Positions 1-11,179 of a stretch of 64,000 nt of DNA are shown here, one piece after another. Each line of letters starts with the position of its first letter. Within the stretch, counting starts at the first letter, position 1. The notes under the pieces were generated by a model that was not told the DNA's origin, ran no database searches, and saw only the letters and a list, made by a program, of their open reading frames with translations. A program made the translations under genes and the position numbers. This DNA is from Allodiplogaster sudhausi (lineage: Eukaryota; Nematoda; Chromadorea; Rhabditida; Diplogasteridae), in contig CALZFC010000276.1 in NCBI GenBank assembly GCA_945643635.1, positions 717,501-781,500 on the forward strand, written 5' to 3'.

Positions 1-62
1 CCTATATTTATTATTATTAGAGCCATAGCCTGACATCTCTCTCGATTTGAATGGTCGTTCAG

Positions 63-1306
63 GTGGTAGACAAGAGTGTTGCTGCGACTGACGTCATCCT
101 AACAGAGGCTGACTTCGCATCGGCCGGCCAGGCTATCGATGTCGACCTCGGCAAGCTCGGTCAGAAAGCTTTGAATTACTTCATTTCTTCATTTCTTTAT
201 AGCAAACTTTGCTCGAAACTCATTTAAACTAGACGACTTTATATTTCGCACATTACACCGTCATGTATCTCTTCGTCACCTGCTTTCTTTCTCGCCCTCT
301 CTCTCTCTCTCTCTCGTTCTTTCTCCATATCCATCTCTTTCTCTCTCTCCATCTCTTTCTTCTTCTCTTTCTCTCCACCTCCATCTCTTTCTGTCTCTCC
401 ATCTCTTTCTCCTTCTCTCTCTCTCTCTTTCTCTCTATCGCTCTCTCTCTCTCTCTCTCTCTCTCTCGCTAGGTATCACCGTGAAAGAGGACCCGACGAT
501 GGGTTCCCAAATGGAGGGCGACATCGCTCTGGACTCGCCGAAGGCCTTTGTGGAGGAGAACAACAAACTCGGCCGCAATGCCATCCGACAGCCCTATCGG
601 TCTCATCTTTTCATTTCATTCTCATTAATATTAATTTATTTTTTGTTTTGTTATTGGGTCAAATTATAAACCAATTCTAACAAAAAGTTTATGGATAGTA
701 TTTATCGAAAAAATACTATCCCTAAACTTTATTAATGGAAAAAATGGAGTTTACAGATTTAATTTAATTTGTATATTTAACAGCATAGACCGATTGAATA
801 GGCGAATATAAAATTTCTAGCCGCTGGCCGAATGGCGAGATTCCGTACGTGCTCTCCTCGCAGTACGGATCGTACGCTCGGTCGGTGATCGCGAAGGCCA
901 TGAAGGTTAACCGATCTTAGTTTCCCACTTCCCCTCTTCTTTTATCTCTAATGTGTCTATTTCTCTCTCCATTTTCCTACTTACTCGTGATTTCATCTCT
1001 CCCTCTTTATGCCTCCCTCCTTTGATTCCATCGCTAATCATATCACTCTTCCTCTGTTTGTCGCTCTCTCTCTCACTCTCCCACTCTCTCTCTCTCACTC
1101 TCTCACTCCTTATCAGGAGTACCACGACAAGACGTGCATCCGCTTCGTGGCCCGCGACGCGTCTCGCCACCCCGATTTTGTCTACATCCACCCGGACGAT
1201 GGCTGCTACTCACTCGTGGGCAAGACTGGAGGGAGACAGCCACTCTCACTCGACAGCGGATGCATTCAGGTGAGAGAGGGAGAGAGAGATGAAGAGAGAT
1301 GGAGAC

Positions 1307-1348
<42 letters not shown>

Positions 1349-1812
1349 CAAGCACTCAAAAAGTGACAGAAAATATTTATAGAGTGAGAGATAGAACAGA
1401 ACTAGTGCGTAATATTGAGAGATGAGATGGAAAAAGACTGCTCTAGGTTGGCACGATCGTCCACGAGCTCATGCACGCCGTCGGCTTCTTCCACGAACAG
1501 AGCCGGTGAAGATGAACATTTTATTTTCTTAATAATTATTTTATTTAGTTAAATATTTATCTATTCATGCGTAATGTGTCACTAAATATAGAATAAATAA
1601 ATAAAACATATTTAAAAAAAAACTAAGAATGCATTATTGCCAGCTCTGACCGCGACGAATACATCGAGATCTCGTGGCGAAATGTGCTGAATGGCGCAGA
1701 CGACCAGTTCGAGAAGTACAATCTCAATGTCATCGATCATCTACAGGTCAGAGAGAGATAGGGAGAGGGGATAGAGGGCGCAGAGAGAAAGAGGGGAAAA
1801 GAGTGAGAGAGA

Positions 1813-1863
<51 letters not shown>

Positions 1864-4320
1864 AGAGAGAGGAAGAGAGAGAGAGAAGAAGAAGAAGAGA
1901 GTGAGAAAAAGAGAGACGGTTTCTATTTCACTCAGGAACCATACGACTACTCGTCTATCATGCACTACGGACCGTATGCATTTTCGGGCACTGGAAAGAA
2001 GACGATTGCTCCGCGGAAAGGAGGAGCCGAGAGGATGGGACAGCGGTGAGAGAGAGTGAGAGAAAGAGAGGGAGAGAGATGCAGAGAGTGGGTATGGAGA
2101 AGTCGGGGGAGAGAAAATCGGAAAGAGCTGGAGAAAATGAGATTGAGAGACTAAGAGACACAGAGAGAGAGACACGAGAACCATATAGAGAAGAGAAAGT
2201 ATGTATGGAATGAGGAGAATATAGGAAATATTTGAAATTACATAAGTATATCGCAGCAATGTAATATGTAATCTCAGTGAGCTTTTGATGTCATTTTTGT
2301 TCTTCTCTCTACAGCGTCGCCTTCTCCGCAATCGATCTGCGTAAGATCAACAAGCTCTACAACTGCGGCGCACGCCCCGCGCCGGCGCCAAACGGCAACA
2401 CTATCACGCAGGTATTTTTTTTGTTAATCTAAATCTTTTTTTAAATAAATAAATATTAAATATTTCCTTCCGAATCTTCTTTCAGTTTCTACTAGGACAA
2501 AGCAAATTTTCGTTCTGCTTGTCTTATTCGTTTTCTCATTGACCACCTGCTTTTCATGTGACTTGCTGCTGTGTGCACTCTTTATAATCTTAAGATAAAT
2601 ATATCCGGTGTGGAATGAGTACTGTAGATGAGTGTGTACTGTAAATGTGTGTGTGAGTGTGGCATGTGTACTCTCCTCGTAGGGCCCTCAGCCGTACGTG
2701 AACGGCAACGGAATTGGCGCCGCACCGCCCTATGCCAACCGATATGGCCCCCTACCGGCCGGAAACGTCTACCGTCCTGCAGTCCAACAGGGACAACTTC
2801 GCATCTACGGATAAATTTTGGCCTTTTTTATAATTTAACTTAAAATTTATGTAAATATTCGAAACTAATAATAATAATAACTGTTCAATTAAATGTATTG
2901 CTTCGATTGATTTGGATGCTGTGGCCGTTCGTGTGGCTTAATAATATGTTAAATATCCCCTTTCAATTTGAGTAATTTCGTGCTGCCGGTGTGCTGTGCA
3001 TTCTTGTTGCTTTCTTTTCTGGAATATTCCGATCTACACATTCCGGGTAAACGCAGAAATTATTGTTGTATTAGCTGGTTTCTATTCCAAAGTTGCTAAT
3101 CGGTACTTTTTATTTACTCACAATAACAGTTATGTATTACATTGGCTTGCTAAGGATTCAATAATTGAATAAAAAATGGCTGAAATGGTGCTACTTCAAT
3201 AAAAAAAAATGTGCTCTGCTTGCCTTGAAATTTTGGCGACTCGACATCAAATATTCTGTCTAAGTAAGATTCGAAGGAAAAAGGTCTTGAATCGAAAAAA
3301 GACTCACTTTGATCTCGTTTGAGATAGAGCGCTCTGATTCGTCGACCACTTCCGCAATTCCGGCTACCGTATCCACTCTACCGACTACCGTAACCGTTGA
3401 GGGAAACCTTTTGAAGAGGCCGCATTCGAAGCGTCCTCTGCCGACAAGGCTAACAACAACGGCAATGCCCTCAACGACGTCGACTGGTGATTATTCTGTT
3501 TATTTTTTTATATAGCAACTCTTCGATTGAATCGACGATCTACTAATTTTCTCAGCAGTTCGAACAACGAAAAGTGTGACAGTCGTGGACGGAGATGGCG
3601 AGGTCACAGAGAAGCAAGTTGAAGTTGTCCAGGAAGTGGTAGAGGAAGAAGAGGAAATAGAAGAGGAGGTGGATGCAAATGAAGGTGAGTTCATAGATTC
3701 ATATATTAAAGTTGTTTGGACTCATTTTGATGTCATAAAGCTCGATTTTTGCTTGCGAATTGTTTCGTCGTCTACAAGCATTCAGTAAAATTACAATGAC
3801 TTTAAAATACAAACTAGTGTCGGAGAGCGAGACAATTTTGCGCAGACGAGGCTGACAATGAAGAGTTGTGCGAGGACACGAATTGGCGCTGTCCGTTCTG
3901 GCAACTCTACGGCTACTGCAAGCAGTTCAGGCTGCTGCGCACGACGGGCTGCAGGCACTCATTCCATTTGTGTTCTTAACCCACTAATATTATGGACTCA
4001 CTTTTTGTTCAAATAAATCTCACATTTTAAGCCTTAATGCAAATTTATGATTATTTAGTTAATTTTTTAAAGTTATTTTTCATTATGTTCTTCATTTCAG
4101 GCTCTCTTGCGGCACTTGCACCCAAAGTAAGCCGCATCGGCCTGTCGATGAAAACAACGTTCTTCAACGGTTGCTGCATCGGTTGAGAGGTGCCTTTTCT
4201 GCAAACAACTATAAAAATTTAGATTAAAAATTGATCGAATATGCATCCTTTTCTTCAGCACGCCAACGCTCCGAAATCAGCCAGAGACGTCAACGTGTCG
4301 TTCACGAAAAGTTTTCTTAG
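63..4320 (+). CDS. astacin-family zinc metalloprotease (NAS type), 5' end outside window, optional ShKT tail
   Basis: Secreted or surface metallopeptidase of the astacin (M12A) family. Exons: 63-159, 473-599, 821-905, 1117-1269, 1447-1505, 1644-1746, 1936-2045, 2315-2411, then a terminal exon 2683-2814 ending in TAA; phase closes throughout. The zinc site HELMHAVGFFHEQ lies at 1462-1500 and the Met-turn SIMHYGP in the exon from 1936. The catalytic domain opens with RWPNGEIPYVL and closes near KINKLYNCG. Upstream residues look like propeptide; the signal peptide must lie before the window. A second set of exons (3330-3486, 3559-3684, 3846-3954, 4101-4189, 4259-4320) encodes a Ser/Thr-rich linker, an acidic stretch and a six-cysteine ShKT module; exon 8 can splice to it in phase. 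Astacin plus C-terminal ShKT is a known nematode NAS layout. The short form ends in a Gly/Pro/Tyr-rich tail. Confidence 0.93.
3330..4320 (+). CDS. ShKT-domain 3' exons, probable alternative end of the astacin gene
   Basis: Five exons in one open phase with no ATG of their own, so they are most simply 3' exons of the preceding protease. They give a Ser/Thr/Pro linker, a Glu/Val-rich acidic segment, then a ShKT module with Cys spacing starting CEDTNWRCPFW and ending SCGTC, and a basic tail to TAG at 4318-4320. The intron between 3954 and 4101 has no GT donor where conservation needs one; a GC donor (GCAG|GCACTC) restores the Arg-Leu-Ser-Cys junction in phase. A separate small secreted ShKT gene is the alternative, but no start exon is visible between 2815 and 3330. 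Confidence 0.75.
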
Positions 4321-4990
4321 AAATATAATCTGAATTTGGAATATACAGTTATGCTTTTAAAAAAAACGGGTGGATCACTACACGAATATATGATTTATTG
4401 ATTTATTGTCTTGGTTTACATTGCTAATGTAAGATTTGTACATACATGAATGATAAAGGAAAAGAAGGAGCCAAGAAGACAGAGATTCGCTTCAAATCCA
4501 CAGATGCAGACATTACCAAGTAGACATTATTCTATCAATTTCACGTGACGCACTGCAAGAACATTGGCGGCCACGTAAGTGGCTAAAAAAAAAATGAGGC
4601 ATTCGACGTCCGCTACCTGGTAGCCGGTGAATTGGCCTTTTTATGAAAATCTTTTTTTACACAAAATAACTTCAAATAAAGACATTTTACTGTTTAAAAA
4701 ATTGAGAATAAAGGTACGTAAATTATCATAATCCATAAAATCGATATTGTGATCTCTGATCGTGATGCATGCAAATTACATATAGCAGATATTTTAACTT
4801 CTAGTCAATAGTGCAAGTTCGAATCGATCGAAAATAATTGAAAATTGGTAGAGTGGCTCTCATTTCTACTAACATGCCACTCGACGACCAGTCTGTGCGT
4901 TCTCTGCTCTCATCTCATCTTCATGCTCCAATTTTTTTCTTGTCTAAAATGTACGCACTAAAAAGATAATTAATAAATCGTTATTTCCAG

Positions 4991-6022
4991 GCTGACCCTA
5001 ACCCTGTCCGCGAGGTTCCGCATCAGAAGAAGCCTAGCGACGATGTCTTGAAGGCGCGCATGGAAAGGTGGATACTTGTGGATATTTTAATTTAAGTATC
5101 TTGATGTCTTTCCTTCCATACAATATTCTCCTTCATTATTCCCAAAGTAGTTTGTTGCTACTCATTTCTTTCCTTCCCACCTCACCTTTCCGGCCAACTC
5201 TATTGCCCTCTCTTCCCATTCTCTCCCATCCTGTCATACTCTTCCTATCTTACGTTAGCGCTTATTATTGTCCACCTCCATCTCGCTCTCTCTCTCTCTC
5301 AATCTCTCTCTCTCTCTCTCTCTTTGTTCTAGGGCTCTCAAGGAGGAGGAATACGCGGCGAGCTTAGCAGCGGATCGTGCGAAGCGCGAGGAGCGTGCAC
5401 GCCTCGAGCGCGAGAAGGCGGCTGCGGAGGAGCGCGCGAGGGAGAAGGAGCGAGAGAGGACGCGCATCCGGGAGAGCCTGCCGGCCGAGCCGGCTGCCGA
5501 CGCGGCCGACGCCATCGCCGTCAAGTTCCGCCTGCCATCCGGCAAGATGGTCTGGAACTGTTTGAGGGGGAATTATTTCGAATTCGCGCGTTTTGTCTAA
5601 AGTCATTAAAAAGTCTGAAATATTCGAAAAATATCCATGTGATATGTTAGTAGTCTATCAAACGCTTTAGCAACCATCACGAAACAAATCCGTTACTTCT
5701 CTTCTAAACTTTTGTAGTTTCTTACGGTTTCAGGAATGTACATATGCCTCCCATGGTTTGTATATATTTAATGTTTTCGATGTCAGTTGCTTCGCCGCTT
5801 CCGCTCTTCCGAGCCTCTCTCAGTGCTGCATGACTTCCTCCTCAGTGAGGGTTACGACGGCGACCAGTTCCGTGTCCTCAATTCGACCGTACCCAAGAAG
5901 GATGTCGGTTGTCTCTTCCTCTCTCTCTCCGCTCTCTTTCACTCTCGTTATCTCTCTTTCTCTCTTTCTCTATCTCATTCTCTCCTCCTCTCTTTCTCTC
6001 ATTCTCTTTCTCTCCCTCTCCC

Positions 6023-6069
<47 letters not shown>

Positions 6070-6169
6070 ATATATCATTTTTCAGGTGACCTTGCTGGAG
6101 TCGTCGCTCTCCTTCTCCGAGCTGTCGTGGCCGGCTCGCGAGCAGCTCATCGTTGAGACTCGCCAGTAA
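4991..6169 (+). CDS. FAF1/FAF2-like UBX-domain protein, C-terminal exons
   Basis: UBX proteins of this group are p97/CDC-48 cofactors in ubiquitin-dependent degradation (family knowledge). Visible exons are 4991-5067, 5333-5549, 5787-5903 and 6086-6169 (TAA), all in phase. The first two give a long charged helix (LKEEEYAASLAADRAKREE and onward), as in FAF proteins just before the UBX domain. The UBX fold follows: LPAEP, VKFRLPSGKM, LLRRF, LSVLHDFLLSEGYDGDQFRV, PKKDV and a final beta strand. A polyadenylation signal AATAAA is at 6325-6330. The N-terminal UBA/UAS part was not found. An exon with a strong CAC|GTAAGT donor ending at 4574 could join in phase, and a Lys-rich ATG frame starts at 4446, but neither resembles a UAS domain. 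The gene is either short or has unrecognised 5' exons. Confidence 0.8.
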
Positions 6170-6230
6170 CGTTCCCTTCCTCGTCTAGTTCCCCATCCTC
6201 TCTCTCTCCCTCTCGCTCTCTCTTACTGAC

Positions 6231-6266
<36 letters not shown>

Positions 6267-7395
6267 CCTCTCTCTTTCTCTGTCTCATTCCCTTCCATGC
6301 GCGAGCATTCATTTACTTCCACTGAATAAAAATTAACTCTGTATTTATTTAAGATGAGTGTAAATAATAATTGTGGCTAAGTAAAATTATGAGAACATCA
6401 TTACACGCAGCAAGCTACATATAAGGGCCATTCTTTCTTTGTCAACTCTTCGTTGTCTGACTGTGTGACTGATGGTGAAATGAGAACATGATGGAGAAGT
6501 ATTCGTTTACGCGATTCACATCTCTCTCTGTCTCTATCTATCTCTCCATTTCTCTTTCTTCCCCTAACTCCCTCTCCCTCTCTCGTTTTCTCTCACTCTC
6601 TATCCCTCACTCTCTCTAACAGTTTGATCCCATTTCAATTTGCTCCTATGTAAAAAAAAAAGCTTGAAGTAAAGAACAGTGGTCGTTTCTCTTCTATTTT
6701 CTTGAAACACTTCCATTTTCGTATGTTTGAATGGTGTCCTTGATTGATGTTTAGTCTGGCAGAACACGCGCCATTTGCCAGCAAGGAGCGACGGTCGCAG
6801 GCAGGAGCACACGACGAGTATAATCGGATTGCTTCCTGGTTGTCCAATCAATCTCATCTCAACATTCCTCTTCGGAAGAGCCTTCAGCAGCAGTTATTTC
6901 TGTGCTATTCAAGCGTTTTAAAGTTTTTATTTGTTTAATATCTTTTGGTTCAAAATACTTTCACATATAGCAGTGGCAGTTATGCGGAATGAATCAGCGC
7001 CTTAATATGAAGAGAAAGTGCCACCCATAAGCTCGATTCCCATATGTGCAATGTGTATGTAATCGGCCAATCATCATTCAGTGGGAGCATCGCCTTCTTA
7101 CAACTTAGCGCATTTCTTTCGGCCTAGACAACTTCTCATCATGTTTTTGTTCTAGACGAGCATTTCCGAACTTTTTATTCATGTAATATTTCATCTGACA
7201 GAATATTAATTCTTTACTGATTCGTCCTTTAAAGGAGCATGCAACTTAACCGTAATATACATATTTGAATTGTAGTCGCGTCTCTCTAAATCACATGCAC
7301 TCTCGCAGTGATGTCAGGCAAATGGCGCGAATTTAAGATTGAGTTTTTAGCTCCTTAAAAGAGTTCTGGCACCTTGCCAGCATAGCCGCTTGAGA
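6170..7395. other. intergenic region
   Basis: Holds the UBX-gene 3' UTR with CT microsatellite (about 6195-6300 and 6520-6620) and AATAAA at 6325-6330, then AT-rich sequence without a convincing exon. An open stretch around 6744-6938 has no recognisable product. A small TTAA/AGGAGC inverted-repeat element lies at 7229-7358, just before the transpeptidase start codon. Confidence 0.5.
7229..7358. mobile_element. MITE-like element, TTAA target site, AGGAGC...GCTCC ends
   Basis: TTAA at 7229-7232 is followed by AGGAGC, and GCTCC is followed by TTAA at 7355-7358, leaving about 122 bp with inverted termini. The right half (CTCTAAATCACATGCACTCTC, then GGCAAATGGCGCGAATTTAAG and a GAG-T5-AGCTCC end) is shared with sequences at 53277-53390 and 54445-54536, so this is a dispersed family. 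No coding capacity. Confidence 0.65.
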
Positions 7396-9232
7396 ATGTC
7401 ATCGGTATCTCCAATTAAAGACCCGACTCCCACCATGACGAAGGCGGTAATGTGCTCGAAAAGGTGTGCTCCATTTGCTTCATTAGCAATCGATATCGTC
7501 AAGAAACCCAAGAAAATGGAGACAAAGCAACTTTTCAGTAAAATTTGCCGAATCACCACCATCCTTGCCATCGTAATGGGTGTGCTGATCGTTGGAAATA
7601 TCATCTTTGCAATATTCGCTTTCAGGAGGAACGAGGTACCTCGAAATCAGCGATAATTATGTAAAAATTCTGAATTCTGATTGTGAGAGAGACGCGACCA
7701 CAATGATCATGAAAATTCAAATGATCACAATTGAGTTCCGTTGTCCTCTAAATGTTTTTGATCTCCTTTGAGTCTGCCTTGGACTGGCCGGCTCCATCGA
7801 ACTCTCATCTCGGCGTCTACTCCACTGTTGGCATCGCCTCTGACAATGAGCGCTGCGCAGAGATTGCGAGGTTAGCCAGTTTCTTTCTAGCATTTAAAGG
7901 AGCACGACACTCCACCGTAATCTAGTTAAATAGAAATAAAATACAGGTAGACCATGTGATCTTCTTCAACTAGATACCTATATACCCAAAATGTTTTTAG
8001 TTAAGAAAAAAAGGATCTTTTATTAAGCTAAAAAAATCGAAATTGGAAAACATCTCACGATCAGGGATATCCTTCTGCGCGGCGGCAACGCGGTGGACGG
8101 CGCGATAGCCGCGATGTTCTGCATCGGAATCATGAATCCGCAGTCGGCGGGCATCGGAGGGGGCCACTTCATGACCATCTTCAACGGGTACGTTGCAGGC
8201 AACGCTTCCTTTTTCCTCTTTTCTTTTATTTTCATTCACTAAGCTTACTTTCACAATTAAAAAAAATATATATTTATAATTTTTCTAATGCTTTACATAG
8301 AACAACTTCAAAGTGTTCGGCGGTAAATGCGCGCGAAACAGCGCCAGAACAGGCGACCGAAGACATGTATAAAGACAGCCATGAGGACTCGGTGACTGGT
8401 TAGGGTGCTTTCCACTCGGCCGCTGGAGTAGTTTCTGAGTGTGTTAACAGGGCCCTTATATGTTATGTGTTTATGCATTGATTTATATTTTATCTTCCTT
8501 TCAATCAATCAAACGCCCTAGGCTGGCGTTCGATTGCCGTTCCAGGCGAGATTCACGGAATGTGGACAGAGTTCCGCCGATTCGGCAGTGGCAAAGTCGA
8601 GTGGGCCGATCTTGTTCGGCCTTCCATTCATTTACTGCGTGATGGTGTCTTTTTATTACTATTGCTAAATGTCAAAATATTATTTTAAAAGAAAAGTTCA
8701 AAAATATACAACTTCCACGCCTTTCGGCCATCCAACATCGCATGCATTCGCGAAGGCACTGCGGACGAAGAGAGAGGAGATTCTCAGAGAACCCACGATG
8801 AGACGTCTCTTTGTTAATTTTGCCACAAAGGATGTCTACGAAGCGGGCGAGCAAGTGACCACCAGGTTAAGATTTCGGTACCCTAGGCCATAGGTTAATG
8901 CTAGGATTTTGGTACCTAGGTTAATGGTAAGGTTAAAAGTAAGATTTCGGTACCAAGTCTAAATTCAAGGATCGATTCCTTTACCTATTCTAAGGTTAAA
9001 GAAAAGATGAAGGAATAACGAAAGTAGCTTCAGACAACCGCTCGCTGACTTCCTCGAAAAGCTATCTAAAGCAAGCGATCCAACTGAATTCTTCTACCAT
9101 GACGAGGTTGCTCGGCGAATCATTGACGAGATTCAAGAAGGAGGTATGAAAAGAGAGAGAATTCGTAGTTGAAAGGGGATAAATTGTTCCAAGAAACATT
9201 ATAAATAAATAAATCAATAAATAAATAAATAA

Positions 9233-9265
<33 letters not shown>

Positions 9266-11127
9266 TTTTAAGTTGATTAATATGATTTTGGCATCAGGCG
9301 GTATTCTGACGACGGAAGATCTGAAAAACTACAAATCGGTGGTGTACTCGGACGATGAGGTGGTCAGGCTGACTCTTCCTAACGGCCGCCACGTCTGCGG
9401 ACCGCCGCCTCCGTCGGGCGCCGCCGTAGCGATGGGCATTCTCAATGTCATGGATGGGTTGAAACTTTCACTCTCGAACAGATTATAGCATTTTAGAATG
9501 AAAACCATGTCCGTTTGCCGGCTCTACAAAGTTATTTTATAGCTACAGCTGTACATTACTGTGTTCAAGTGGTGTAGATATATAGAAAATAATTTAAGAT
9601 TCAATCACGACATCTCATCATTCGATGGAACGGTCGAATTTTATCATCGTCTAATTGAAGCCGAGAAGGTCTCCATGCATGTTATGAGCTTCCTCTCTGT
9701 TTTAAGAGAGCCTCTCTGTAAGGATCAAGCTGCCCTCAATGGGGGCCTGCCCCGGCGCAAAATTTTTCGATTCCGTTATCCAAAATTTTAATAGGGGTAT
9801 CCATACCCACTGTAAACAAGATTAGTAGATCAATTTTGTTATAAAAAATTTTTTCTTGTCTAGGCATGCAAAAGTAAGGAAAAAGTCTAATTCGCCATAA
9901 CTTTCTTTAATAGCAAAGTTTTTCAATTTTCTTTTTTTTATTAGCATTCCCATTGAATTCTAAACAAACGACCTTTAGACGTCATTCGAAAAATATTTCA
10001 TTTTCATATCGAAAAATTATTTTAAATATTTCAATTTGACCGTTGAATACCTTATACTCAAAACGTTTTGGGTGCTATATCTCAAATTGTAGAGCGTTAA
10101 AAACTGTATAACATATCTTCTTTTCGTTTAGCCTGGATGTCCCCTAAGCTGTCAAAAATAGACTCAAATAGGGGCACCTCGGAGATGAACGATTCAAGGG
10201 ATGCGGGAAGAACGGGTTAAATTCTTGTTGTAACATAAAATGAACCACTTCATTCGATTCAGCGCGTTTTTCTTTTCATAAAACCTATATTTCAAAATTC
10301 CATGACTATCGTTTTCCATGAAAAAAACGCATTTTGCGATTTTTCTACCATAGACAGAAAATGACCTAAAACTATTCGAATCGCTATATTTTCAACAATT
10401 TCAAAGACTACAGAATGTGAATTGTACTATTCTGTACGCGACAAAATTCTCTACAAAATATCTCCTTTACATCTGGATACAGTGTCCCCACGAATCACAG
10501 TATCGATTTTCCAATGGCCGTCGCGTCAAAACTGACTGCTTCTCATTTTGCAACTTTTCGTGCAATACGAATATTTCCTACTCATCCAATACATCATTCT
10601 GCTCCACACAGCACACCGATGGGTTCTCCACGTCTTCGGCGAATTCGGTTTGGCTGTGCGCTATTACTCTATTCTCAGCTGTGATGTCGAACTGCGGGTC
10701 AGTTTCGAATTCTTCCTCTTCGTCACCTTCCTGCGAGAAAAGCTCATGGAGCACCGCATCTGTTTCTTCAGATTCAATCGGAATTGGTGGGTTCTGTAAG
10801 CAAAATGCTTGATCAATGCAACCATCAAATATTCTTCCTAACTTTCTTTTGTTGCTGAGCGAGGCGTGAGAAGATGGAAGCAATTTGGCGATAATTTAAA
10901 AGTTCATGTGGTGCGAACAACAGCTTGTCTTGGCCATCCACTGCGTTTCTCATGCGTTGTTCTGCCGCGCGAGGGTCAATTTTTACTTTAGAGCGCCACC
11001 CTTCACAGAAAATCTTCTTTATAAATTCCTTTGAGCGTTCGGGAAGTCGCTCCCCTTTCTTGCGGTCACGATGGGCCCATCCTTCCTTGGTTTTCTTTCC
11101 GTTCTCTGTATTCTCCTAAGGCAAAGA

Positions 11128-11179
<52 letters not shown>

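Noticed and set aside
5255..5606. Several open frames on both strands over the UBX exon
   Set aside because: Shadows of the GC-rich charged-helix exon at 5333-5549.
10417..10812. 131-residue plus-strand frame, with a near copy on the minus strand at 14310-14561
   Set aside because: Both lie in the transposon's inverted arms and mirror each other; the real gene reads the opposite strand through 10578-10793.
11126..11176. AT repeat considered as a transposon end or origin
   Set aside because: It is internal to a transposase intron and is a simple dinucleotide run.
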